In this document: one piece after another, positions 1-7,119 of the stretch | Layout of the letters: the number at the start of each line of letters is the position of its first letter | Position numbering within the stretch: the stretch's first letter is position 1 | Source: an uncultured Lachnospiraceae bacterium | Lineage (GTDB): Bacteria; Bacillota; Clostridia; Lachnospirales; Lachnospiraceae | Direction: 5' to 3' | Assembly (NCBI GenBank): GCA_947174985.1 | Contig: CAMWLB010000038.1 | Span: 1-14,285 of the forward strand | Length of the DNA stretch: 14,285 nt | Translations under genes and position numbers: made by a program | The notes under the pieces: generated by a model | The model's database searches: none | Told to the model about the DNA's origin: nothing | Seen by the model: only the letters and a program-made list of their open reading frames with translations

Positions 1-1212
1 GTCATTGGCTTTGATTTAAATGAAAAGAAAATCGGGCTTTACAAGAGCGGCATTGACCCGACGAAGGAAGTTGGGGACGAGGTAATCAAGAACACAACGG
101 TGGAGTTTACTGCAGACCCGTCCCGTTTAAGAGAGGCAAAGTTCCATATTGTGGCGGTGCCGACTCCCGTAAATGACGACCATACGCCGGATTTGACGCC
201 GGTGGAGGGCGCAAGCCGGATTCTGGGGCAGAATCTGACAAAGGGATCCATCGTGGTATTTGAGTCCACTGTGTATCCGGGCGTGACAGAAGATATCTGC
301 GTTCCGATTTTGGAGAAGGAGTCGGGATTAAAGTGCGGCGTGGATTTTAAAATCGGTTATTCTCCCGAGAGAATCAACCCGGGGGACAAGGTGCATCGAC
401 TGGAAACGATTACAAAGATTGTGTCCGGTATGGACGAGGAGACACTTGACGAGGTTGCAAAGGTATATGAACTGGTGGTGGAGGCAGGTGTTTACCGTGC
501 TGATTCTATCAAAGTGGCGGAGGCTGCAAAGGTAATTGAGAACAGCCAGAGGGATATCAACATTGCGTTTATGAACGAGTTATCCATTATTTTTAACAGG
601 ATGGGCATTGATACAAAGTCTGTTCTGGAAGCAGCGGGGACAAAGTGGAATTTCCTGAAATTTTACCCAGGTCTCGTGGGCGGGCACTGCATTGGTGTTG
701 ACCCCTATTACCTGACCTACAAGGCGGAGCAGCTCGGATACCATTCCCAGATTATTTTGTCCGGCAGGCGCATCAACGACGATATGGGAAAATATGTGGC
801 GGAAAGCCTTGTAAAGAACCTGATTAAGTCCGATATAGCGGTGAAAAATGCGAGGGTGGCGATTCTCGGCTTTACCTTCAAGGAGAACTGCCCTGACACC
901 AGAAATACAAAGGTTATCGATATCTATAAAGAATTAAAGGAATATGGTATCACACCGCTTGTGGTGGACCCTGCTGCAGATGCGGAGGAGGCAAAACAAC
1001 TCTATGGCATTACCTTCGGCAGCATGGAGGATGTAAAGGATATGGACGCTGTGATTGTCGCAGTGGCACACAATGAGTTCCTTCAATTAAGCAGGGAAAG
1101 CATAGAGGCATTTTATAACCGGAATCACAAGAAGAAGGTGCTGATGGATTTGAAGGGACTGTTTGACAAGAAGGAATATGCGGACGAGGCGTTCTGTTAC
1201 TGGAGATTGTAG
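1..1212 (+). CDS. tviB: UDP-N-acetyl-D-glucosamine/galactosamine 6-dehydrogenase, TviB/WbpO type (5' partial)
   Basis: NAD-dependent nucleotide-sugar dehydrogenase that oxidises C6 of a UDP-HexNAc to the uronic acid in the cytoplasm. The reading frame is open from base 1, so the gene begins upstream; a GTG at 100 is internal. About 403 residues are visible. From my memory of S. Typhi TviB, roughly 30 N-terminal residues with the first Rossmann glycine loop are missing. Visible family marks are VIGFD at the edge, PTPVNDD, ESTVYPG, SPERINPGDK, KVAEAAKVIEN, the catalytic-cysteine motif GGHCIGVDPYYL (Cys codon at 688-690) and FTFKENCPDTRNTK in the C-terminal domain. These follow TviB nearly block for block, which favours a HexNAc substrate over plain UDP-glucose. 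The next gene is the matching 4-epimerase, so the pair should yield UDP-GalNAcA. Whether it acts before or after epimerisation cannot be read from sequence. Confidence 0.93.
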   Translation, partial: VIGFDLNEKKIGLYKSGIDPTKEVGDEVIKNTTVEFTADPSRLREAKFHIVAVPTPVNDDHTPDLTPVEGASRILGQNLTKGSIVVFESTVYPGVTEDICVPILEKESGLKCGVDFKIGYSPERINPGDKVHRLETITKIVSGMDEETLDEVAKVYELVVEAGVYRADSIKVAEAAKVIENSQRDINIAFMNELSIIFNRMGIDTKSVLEAAGTKWNFLKFYPGLVGGHCIGVDPYYLTYKAEQLGYHSQIILSGRRINDDMGKYVAESLVKNLIKSDIAVKNARVAILGFTFKENCPDTRNTKVIDIYKELKEYGITPLVVDPAADAEEAKQLYGITFGSMEDVKDMDAVIVAVAHNEFLQLSRESIEAFYNRNHKKKVLMDLKGLFDKKEYADEAFCYWRL

Positions 1213-1257
1213 TGAGCAGGTAAATGTGCTGTAGATGAAGCTTGAAAAAAGAAAGAT

Positions 1258-1262
1258 GGGAG
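1258..1262 (+). promoter_or_regulatory. Ribosome binding site deciding the epimerase start
   Basis: GGGAG lies five bases before the ATG at 1268. The more upstream in-frame ATGs at 1235 and 1256 have no comparable site, so 1268 is preferred. Confidence 0.5.
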
Positions 1263-1267
1263 TCATT

Positions 1268-2242
1268 ATGGGCTATAAAGATTTGAAATTTGAAGCGGAC
1301 AGTGTTTTTTTAGTGACAGGGGGTGCCGGTTTCATCGGCTCCAACCTGTGCGAAGCGTTGGTGGAGATGGGATATACAGTGCGGTGTCTGGATAACCTCT
1401 CTACGGGCAGCTACGACAATATTGCGCATCTGGAGAAAAGCGGCAGATTTACTTTTATCAAAGGTGATATCCGCGATTTGGACACCTGCATGGAGGCATG
1501 CAAGGATGTGGATTACGTGCTCAATCAGGCTGCGTGGGGCAGTGTGCCGCGCAGCATCGAGATGCCTCTTTTATATGAGGAAATCAATATTCGCGGTACC
1601 CTGAACATGATGGAGGCGGCGAGACAGAGCGGTGTGAAAAAATTTGTGTACGCTTCCAGTTCCTCCGTATACGGCGACCATCCGGTGCTGCCCAAAAAGG
1701 AGGGTGCGGAAGGAAAGCTTCTATCCCCCTATGCGCTCACCAAGCGAGTTGACGAGGAGTACGGAAGGCTCTACAAGGTGCTTTATGGTTTGGATACCTA
1801 TGGTCTTAGGTATTTTAATGTTTTCGGAAGGCGGCAGAACCCCGAGGGCATGTATGCGGCGGTGATTCCGAAGTTCATTAAGCAGCTTTTGGCAGACGAA
1901 GCGCCAACCATCAACGGCGACGGCAGACAGTCCCGCGATTTTACTTATATCGACAATGTAATCGAGGCAAATTTAAGAGCATGTCTGGCGTCTGAAGATG
2001 CGGCGGGCGAGGCCTTTAACATCGGTGCAGGCGGCAGGGAATTTTTGATTGATATCTATTATGATTTGTGCAAGGCGCTGGGCAAGGAGATTGAGCCTAA
2101 ATTTGGCCCCAGCCGTCCCGGTGATATCAGGGATTCCAATGCGGACATAAGCAAAGCGCGCGAGCTTTTAGGGTATGATCCGGAGTATGATTTCAAGGCA
2201 GGCATTGCGCTTGCAATTGACTGGTATAAGGAAAATCTGTAG
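1268..2242 (+). CDS. UDP-N-acetylhexosamine 4-epimerase, TviC/WbpP-type SDR
   Basis: Extended short-chain dehydrogenase/reductase expected to interconvert the gluco and galacto forms of UDP-HexNAc or its uronic acid using bound NAD. With the 1268 start it has 324 residues. The NAD-binding loop TGGAGFIGS is at about residues 17-25, the serine region is SSSSVYGDHP, and the catalytic pair Tyr155/Lys159 is in SPYALTK. Further matches to WbpP/TviC are GSVPRS, LRYFNVFGRRQNP and INGDGRQSRDF. The usual QAALGS reads QAAWGS here. The start at 1268 leaves an N-terminus of the same length as WbpP (MGYKDLKF before the Rossmann strand); starting at 1235 would add 11 lysine-rich residues without a good ribosome site. 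It follows the dehydrogenase by 55 bases. Together they supply UDP-GalNAcA or a related sugar. The exact substrate, acetylhexosamine or its uronate, is not settled. Confidence 0.9.
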   Translation: MGYKDLKFEADSVFLVTGGAGFIGSNLCEALVEMGYTVRCLDNLSTGSYDNIAHLEKSGRFTFIKGDIRDLDTCMEACKDVDYVLNQAAWGSVPRSIEMPLLYEEINIRGTLNMMEAARQSGVKKFVYASSSSVYGDHPVLPKKEGAEGKLLSPYALTKRVDEEYGRLYKVLYGLDTYGLRYFNVFGRRQNPEGMYAAVIPKFIKQLLADEAPTINGDGRQSRDFTYIDNVIEANLRACLASEDAAGEAFNIGAGGREFLIDIYYDLCKALGKEIEPKFGPSRPGDIRDSNADISKARELLGYDPEYDFKAGIALAIDWYKENL

Positions 2243-2331
2243 TTGCCGGTTTCGAATTGTCACAAAGATAACAGCAACACCTCAAGATTTTGCAATTACT
2301 TATCCGGTATTGACATGAAAGGAAGTTTTGA

Positions 2332-3252
2332 ATGAAATATCAGCTTGTTGTATTTGGCGTAAAGGATACCACCGAGCGAATTGTGGAATTTATCCAGAAA
2401 AATATACGCAAGGTGGATTTGGTGGTGACCATCAGCGGAGCGGTGCTTCAAAAAAATCAGGTTTCAGGCTTTAAGGGGCTTTCGTTTCTCACGGAGAAAT
2501 ATGGGATTCCGGTCAGGGAAGTGGACAGCTATGCTTTAAAGGACGAGGCGACGCTGGCTTTTTTTGCGGAAAACGAGTTTGATATTGGTATATCCATGGG
2601 TTGGCAGAGGCTGATACCTGCCGCGGTGCTGGACAGGTTTCGTTATGGTGTGTTCGGCTTTCATGGAAACTGCGCATACCTGCCCTATGGCAGAGGGCGT
2701 TCTCCTCTGAACTGGTCCATCATAAACGGGGATACCCGCTTCAACCTGAATCTGTTTCAGTACGATGAAAAGGCGGACAGCCCCAATATTTTTGCCAGTG
2801 AGATGTGCGCCATCACACAGCACGACACAGTCAGAAGTATGCAGTACAAGAACATCATCTGCTCCCAGAACTTGATTCGCAGGCTGCTTGCGGCGTATGA
2901 GGACGGCAATATCAAAATCAACAGGGAATCAAAGGATTTTGACTCATGGTATGAGAAGCGCACCGCAGCCGACGGCAAAATAGATTTTCACGGCAAAACA
3001 CGTGACATTTACAATCTGATACGCGGTGTGACGGCTCCCTTTCCGGGCGCTTTCGCCTATGTGGGAGAAGAAAAGGTGCTGGTATGGGATGCAGTGCCCT
3101 TTGACGAAATGCTGGATTTTTCTGCATATCGGCCGGGGGAGGTCATTGAGGTGTTTGACAATCAGCCCATTGTGCGGACAGTGGATGGGTCGCTGCTGAT
3201 TCGGCGGTATGAGGCGGTGGTTCAGCTAAAGGCGGGAGATATTCTGGAATAG
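2332..3252 (+). CDS. Sugar N-formyltransferase-like protein (methionyl-tRNA formyltransferase family)
   Basis: A 306-residue member of the formyltransferase superfamily. It probably moves a formyl group from 10-formyl-tetrahydrofolate to a free amine on a nucleotide- or lipid-linked amino sugar. The N-terminal catalytic domain (about 1-200) holds FGFHGN around His111, then YLPYGRGRSPLNW and IINGD, and Asp149 in KADSPNIF. The C-terminal domain (about 210-306) has the Fmt-C-like run IDFHGKTRDIYNLIRG and PFPGAF. In E. coli Fmt the triad is Asn106, His108 and Asp144; here the His and Asp have clear counterparts but the Asn position is Gly109. The RGRSP form is that of small proteins in polysaccharide loci, not housekeeping Fmt. 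GGAAG at 2321-2325 precedes the ATG by six bases. It follows an 89-base gap, the longest in the window, and runs 10 bases before the deacetylase-like gene. No signal peptide is visible. Confidence 0.82.
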   Translation: MKYQLVVFGVKDTTERIVEFIQKNIRKVDLVVTISGAVLQKNQVSGFKGLSFLTEKYGIPVREVDSYALKDEATLAFFAENEFDIGISMGWQRLIPAAVLDRFRYGVFGFHGNCAYLPYGRGRSPLNWSIINGDTRFNLNLFQYDEKADSPNIFASEMCAITQHDTVRSMQYKNIICSQNLIRRLLAAYEDGNIKINRESKDFDSWYEKRTAADGKIDFHGKTRDIYNLIRGVTAPFPGAFAYVGEEKVLVWDAVPFDEMLDFSAYRPGEVIEVFDNQPIVRTVDGSLLIRRYEAVVQLKAGDILE

Positions 3253-3262
3253 AGGTATTTGG

Positions 3263-4012
3263 ATGCAGATTGCAATTCGTTTAGACGCCATTACGCCGGA
3301 CATGGACTGGGAGCGTTTCCTTGCTTTTAAGGAAATACTGGATGGGTGCGGTATAAAGCCCTTAATTGGTGTGGTTCCTGACAACAGGGATGAAAATCTG
3401 CACAGGGCAAAGGCGGCGGGCGGCTTTTGGGAGTATATCAAGGAGCTTCAGGAGAATGGCTGGTGCGTTGCCCTGCACGGCTACAATCATATTTATACGA
3501 CAAAAAAAGGGGGTCTGTTCCCTTTAAACCACTTTTCAGAGTTTGCCGGAGTGCCTTTTGACAGGCAAAAGGAAATGCTCTCTGAGGCGGCAGAAATCTT
3601 TGAAAGGAATGGCATTCGGACGGATATTTTTATGGCGCCGGCGCATTCCTATGACAGAAATACGCTGAAAGCGCTAAAAGAACTGGGATATTGTAAAATG
3701 ACGGATGGTTTTGGCAGTTGTCCTTATCGGTGGCAGGGTATGACCTTCTATCCGATTTCCTTTCTGCTTAGCAGGAGTTTAAAAAAGAAAACGGGCGTTA
3801 CCACAATGGTGGTACATACAAATGAAATAGATGATACGGGAATGGAGCGGATGCGAAGGCTGTTGACAGAACAGCAGGATAATTTGATTTCCTATAGCGA
3901 TTTTCTTGCCATGGCGAGCAGGAAAAAAGGAGCCTGCGGCCATTTATGGGAGCATATGCTGGCAACGGCAAAGAGGGTGTTGGTAAAACTGAAACAGGAA
4001 AGGCATGGGTAG
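3263..4012 (+). CDS. DUF2334-type polysaccharide deacetylase-fold protein with altered metal site
   Basis: A 249-residue protein of the NodB/polysaccharide-deacetylase fold, DUF2334-like. Family marks are IRLDAIT at residues 5-11, PLIGVVPDN, the His-x3-His pair His72/His76 in LHGYNH, FAGVPFDRQ and APAHSYD at 125-131. Relatives as I recall them read R-x-Asp-Asp at the start. Here the second Asp, normally a metal ligand, is Ala9 (GCC where GAC would encode Asp). Asp8 and the His pair remain. It has no signal peptide, so if active it would remove an N- or O-acetyl group from a cytoplasmic nucleotide- or lipid-linked sugar, not from finished polymer. AGAGGT at 3251-3256 serves the ATG. It sits 10 bases after the formyltransferase and overlaps the glycosyltransferase fusion by 8 bases, so it is almost certainly co-translated with them. 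Loss of activity is possible. Confidence 0.8.
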   Translation: MQIAIRLDAITPDMDWERFLAFKEILDGCGIKPLIGVVPDNRDENLHRAKAAGGFWEYIKELQENGWCVALHGYNHIYTTKKGGLFPLNHFSEFAGVPFDRQKEMLSEAAEIFERNGIRTDIFMAPAHSYDRNTLKALKELGYCKMTDGFGSCPYRWQGMTFYPISFLLSRSLKKKTGVTTMVVHTNEIDDTGMERMRRLLTEQQDNLISYSDFLAMASRKKGACGHLWEHMLATAKRVLVKLKQERHG

Positions 4013-6287
4013 CAGAATGGAAGAGCCTATCAGAATTCTCCATGTTCTCGGGGGACTCAGTCTGGGTGGAGCGGAAAGCCGCATTATGGATTTATACCGC
4101 AGTATGGACAGGCAGAAAATGCAATTTGATTTTCTGGTACATTCCTCAAAAAAAGAGCATTTTGACGAAGAGATAGAGGCGTTGGGGGGGCGGATTTACC
4201 GCGTCCCCCGTTTTAAAGTATACAATTTAGTTTCTTACAAAAGAGCGCTGAAGCGCTTCTTTGCGCAGCATCACGAATTTCGGGCGGTACACGGGCATAT
4301 GACGAGTACGGCTGCAATCTACCTGCCAATAGCAAAAAAGGCGGGGATTCCGATTGCTATCGGACATGCCAGAAGCGCGGGCGTAGCAGGCGGGCTCAAA
4401 GGGCTTTTGACAAAGTACCTGCGCCGTCCTTTAAAACACAGGGCAGATTACTGCCTTGCCTGTTCCAAAGAAGCAGGAGAAGCGGTGTATGGGAAAAAAT
4501 GGGTGGATGCGGGAAAGGTGGAAGTCATTCCCAATGCCATTGACGCTGCTAAATATGTATATGACGAAGATGTCAGAAATAGGATGAGGAAGGAACTGGG
4601 TCTTTCAGATAAGCTTGTAATCGGACATGTAGGAAGCTTCAGAGAGGCAAAAAACCATGTCTTTCTGATTCAAATATTTGCGGAAATTTACAAGGAGAGA
4701 AAAGACGCAGTATTGCTTTTGCTGGGTGACGGCGCGCTGCGGGAAACGATAGAAAAACAGGTTTCGGAGGCAGGGCTGACACAGGCAGTCCGCTTCTTGG
4801 GCAATCAGGCAAAGGTGAGTCCCTATTACCAGGCGATGGACTATTTGGTGTTTCCTTCCTTATATGAAGGACTGCCCGGAACCGTCATCGAGGCGCAGGC
4901 GGCAGGACTTCGCATTTTGGTATCGGACGCAGTGACGAAAGAAGCCGGTGTCACGGAGCTTGCAGAGTTTTTCAGCTTACATAAGGCGGCTTCAGAATGG
5001 GCAGCACATGTGGTAGAAAACTGTGGATATGAAAGAAAAAGCAGACTGTCGGATATTCAAAAGGCAGGCTTCGATATCAGTGCGCAGGCGGCGCGGTATG
5101 AAGAGATTTACAGAAAAAATATACTGTTGATGGTGCCCATGCTGCATCAGGGCGGTTTTGAACGTATCTGTGTGCAGACGGCAAAGCTTTTGGCAGACAA
5201 ATACAATGTCAGCATTGCCATTTTCAGCTCAGAGGATATGTTCTATGATGTGGGGGATATTCCACTTATTGACCTGAATCTGGGAAGCCGTCCCAGCCTT
5301 GTAGGAAAGCTGGTTAATATTCTGCGGCGTATCAAGGCAGTTAAAAGAGTAAAAAAAGAAAAGAATATCCATGTGACCTACAGCTTTGGTCCGACTGCGA
5401 ATCTGATAAACGCGCTGACAAAGGTGCGTGATAAGGTGTGGATTGGCATCAGGGGCTATGGCGCTCTGGAGGCGAAAAGGGAGATGAAGCTGACCTGTGG
5501 GCGGGCTGACAAGGTAATCTGCTGTGCAAAGGAAATGGCGGATGATGTGGAAAGGCTTTATGGACCGAAATCAGTGGAATGTCTCTACAATCCCTGTGAT
5601 ACAAAAAGGCTGGGGGCGCTTGCGGAAGAACAGCCGGATGCAGCACATTGCGCATTTCTTTCCGAAAAACAGCCCTTGCTTGCGTCCATGAGCAGGGTGG
5701 ATGATGTGAAGGGCTTCTGGCATCAGATAAAAGCGTTTGCATTGATAAAAAAAGAAATTCCGCAAGCGGGATTGATGATTATCGGGGACGGGGATTTCTC
5801 CGAATATAAAAAGCTGGCGGAGGAGCTTCATGTACGTGACAGTGTCCTCTTTACGGGCGTGCAGAAAAATCCATTCTGCTATCTGAAATGGGCTTCCCTG
5901 TATCTGATGACTTCTGAGACAGAAGGCTTCCCCAACGCCATGGTGGAGGCGATGGCGGTCGGCGTGCCGGCGCTGTCTGTCAACTGCAAAACCGGTCCTG
6001 CGGAGATACTCATGGACGATTATCGGCGGGCTGCGGCACAGGACGCTGTGTATGAAGGAGAATATGGCATGCTTCTCCCTGTTATGAACCCGAAAAAGAA
6101 CTTGAATGCAGGAGAGATAGAGGCGGAGGAGAAAATACTGGCGCAGGAAGCGGTCAAGATTTTACAGAATCCGGATAAGATAAAAGAAATGCGCGCGGCG
6201 GCGCGGCAGAGGAGTAAAAGCTTTTCTGTAAAGGCGTATGAAGAAAAATTGTGCACATGGATAGAAGCAGCCGGCAAGTTTGACTAA
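4005..6287 (+). CDS. Tandem GT4-GT4 glycosyltransferase fusion (760 aa)
   Basis: A single uninterrupted frame encodes two complete GT-B glycosyltransferases of family GT4. Domain 1 (about 9-372) starts with ILHVLGGLSLGGAE, has VIPNAID, a GDG turn in LLLGDGALRE, and the E-x7-E donor motif Glu288/Glu296 in EGLPGTVIE. Domain 2 (about 373-760) restarts directly with ILLMVPMLHQGGFER, has LYNPCD, IIGDGDF, and Glu640/Glu648 in EGFPNAMVE followed by a GPAEIL segment. There is essentially no linker: the closing helix ARYEEIYRK runs into the first strand of domain 2. Single GT4 enzymes are usually near 350-400 residues, so this is about double. Each domain would transfer one sugar from a nucleotide donor to a lipid-linked acceptor at the inner membrane face, probably consecutively. 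AGGA at 3996-3999 stands five bases before the ATG at 4005, which overlaps the previous gene by 8 bases; ATG 4017 is a weaker alternative. Donor sugars are unknown. Confidence 0.92.
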   Translation: MGSRMEEPIRILHVLGGLSLGGAESRIMDLYRSMDRQKMQFDFLVHSSKKEHFDEEIEALGGRIYRVPRFKVYNLVSYKRALKRFFAQHHEFRAVHGHMTSTAAIYLPIAKKAGIPIAIGHARSAGVAGGLKGLLTKYLRRPLKHRADYCLACSKEAGEAVYGKKWVDAGKVEVIPNAIDAAKYVYDEDVRNRMRKELGLSDKLVIGHVGSFREAKNHVFLIQIFAEIYKERKDAVLLLLGDGALRETIEKQVSEAGLTQAVRFLGNQAKVSPYYQAMDYLVFPSLYEGLPGTVIEAQAAGLRILVSDAVTKEAGVTELAEFFSLHKAASEWAAHVVENCGYERKSRLSDIQKAGFDISAQAARYEEIYRKNILLMVPMLHQGGFERICVQTAKLLADKYNVSIAIFSSEDMFYDVGDIPLIDLNLGSRPSLVGKLVNILRRIKAVKRVKKEKNIHVTYSFGPTANLINALTKVRDKVWIGIRGYGALEAKREMKLTCGRADKVICCAKEMADDVERLYGPKSVECLYNPCDTKRLGALAEEQPDAAHCAFLSEKQPLLASMSRVDDVKGFWHQIKAFALIKKEIPQAGLMIIGDGDFSEYKKLAEELHVRDSVLFTGVQKNPFCYLKWASLYLMTSETEGFPNAMVEAMAVGVPALSVNCKTGPAEILMDDYRRAAAQDAVYEGEYGMLLPVMNPKKNLNAGEIEAEEKILAQEAVKILQNPDKIKEMRAAARQRSKSFSVKAYEEKLCTWIEAAGKFD

Positions 6288-6295
6288 AGCCGGCT
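6269..6295 (+). other. Inverted repeat spanning the stop codon of the GT4-GT4 gene
   Basis: AGCCGGC at 6269-6275 is the exact reverse complement of GCCGGCT at 6289-6295, giving a 7-bp GC-rich stem with a 13-base loop that contains the TAA stop. The sequence after it (ATTGTGCTATATTG) is not a T-run, so it is not a standard rho-independent terminator. It could be a processing or attenuation hairpin, or chance. Confidence 0.3.
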
Positions 6296-6324
6296 ATTGT
6301 GCTATATTGTTTGAAGCAGTTGAA

Positions 6325-6329
6325 GGGAG
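6325..6329 (+). promoter_or_regulatory. Ribosome binding site deciding the deacetylase-like start
   Basis: GGGAG lies seven bases before ATG 6337. It supports that start over the in-frame TTG at 6280, which would overlap the preceding gene. Confidence 0.6.
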
Positions 6330-6336
6330 AAAGTTT

Positions 6337-7101
6337 ATGTTTTCATTTCAGGATTACCGGAAGATTATAAGCATCATCAAATCGACCGGCAGGTATATGG
6401 GTTATAAGGAAGCTTTAGGCAGGGATAAATTTATCATTATGCGCCATGATGTGGAATACAGCGTGGAGCGCGCCTATGCGCTTTCCAAGGTGGAAGAAAG
6501 CATGGATTTTACTTCCTCTTATTTTTTCCAGTGGACCAATAATTCCTATAATATCCTTTCCAGGAAAAATATGGAGATGGTGAAAGATATGCATGAGAGA
6601 GGGCATGTCATTGGTCTGCATTATGCATTAAACGGCATGACGGACATGGAGCAGATTCGGAAGCAGATTGTAAAGGAAATGCGTATTTTAAGTGAGATGT
6701 TCGGTTTTCAGGTGGATATCTTTTCCGTGCACAGGCCGTCGAAGGATATTTTGAGAGAGAATATCAAACTTGACGGTATCATTAACGCTTATCAGGATGA
6801 TTTCTTTACCTTTGCGGAAAATGTCACGGAGGACACGCCGGTAGCGGTGAAATATATGTCCGATGCCAACCATATATGGCGGTATGGATACCCCGATGAA
6901 AACACGATATTGGGAAATGACAAGGTGCAGATTTTAACCCATCCCTTTGCGTGGACAAAAAAGGGTTACGATAATTTTGACAATTATAAAAGGCTTGTGC
7001 AGGAAAAAACAGAAGAGATGATTCAGAGTATTGACAATGAATGCAAGGATTTTTCGGAGCACAAGGACTGGTTTATGGAAAATGCGGTTTTGCGTGTATA
7101 A
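6337..7101 (+). CDS. Polysaccharide deacetylase-like protein with RHDVE motif
   Basis: A 254-residue protein resembling deacetylase-like (NodB-fold) proteins found in surface-polysaccharide loci. Visible marks are IIMRHDVEYS at about residues 33-42 (Asp38), GHVIGLHYAL around His95, SVHRPS around His132, and a late LTHPFAW around His202. These match the beta-strand-end Asp/His pattern of the fold. The classical His-x3-His zinc pair is not evident (only HY at 95-96), and the usual RHDVD reads RHDVE, so the metal site and reaction are uncertain. No signal peptide is seen, so a cytoplasmic role on a sugar intermediate is inferred. It lies 49 bases after the GT4-GT4 fusion and 18 bases before the next glycosyltransferase. 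It is a different subfamily from the protein at 3263-4012. The 6280 TTG start would add 19 residues and is disfavoured by ribosome-site quality. Confidence 0.72.
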   Translation: MFSFQDYRKIISIIKSTGRYMGYKEALGRDKFIIMRHDVEYSVERAYALSKVEESMDFTSSYFFQWTNNSYNILSRKNMEMVKDMHERGHVIGLHYALNGMTDMEQIRKQIVKEMRILSEMFGFQVDIFSVHRPSKDILRENIKLDGIINAYQDDFFTFAENVTEDTPVAVKYMSDANHIWRYGYPDENTILGNDKVQILTHPFAWTKKGYDNFDNYKRLVQEKTEEMIQSIDNECKDFSEHKDWFMENAVLRV

Positions 7102-7119
7102 TCTGCAGGACGGCGGTGA

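Noticed and set aside
1..1212. GTG 100 as the true start of the dehydrogenase
   Set aside because: The upstream in-frame residues (VIGFDLNEKK) match the TviB family, so the gene simply runs in from outside the window.
1323..1604. Plus-strand open frame inside the epimerase gene
   Set aside because: It is out of frame with a fully supported SDR gene, and the Trp/Arg/Cys-rich product is typical of a shifted reading.
2290..2331. TTGACA and TTGCAA promoter-like hexamers in the 89-base gap
   Set aside because: TTGACA (2310-2315) is too close to the ATG to leave room for a -10 box and start site. TTGCAA at 2290 has no TATAAT-like box 16-18 bases later. No terminator-like hairpin is visible in the gap either; the AATTG/CAATT pairing is too short.
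5110..5135. Internal start making the second GT4 domain a separate protein
   Set aside because: The first in-frame ATG (5130) falls inside the first beta-strand of domain 2 and has no good ribosome site, and no stop codon precedes it.
6280..6336. TTG 6280 as the start of the deacetylase-like gene
   Set aside because: It would overlap the previous gene and lacks a ribosome site, whereas ATG 6337 has GGGAG at seven bases.
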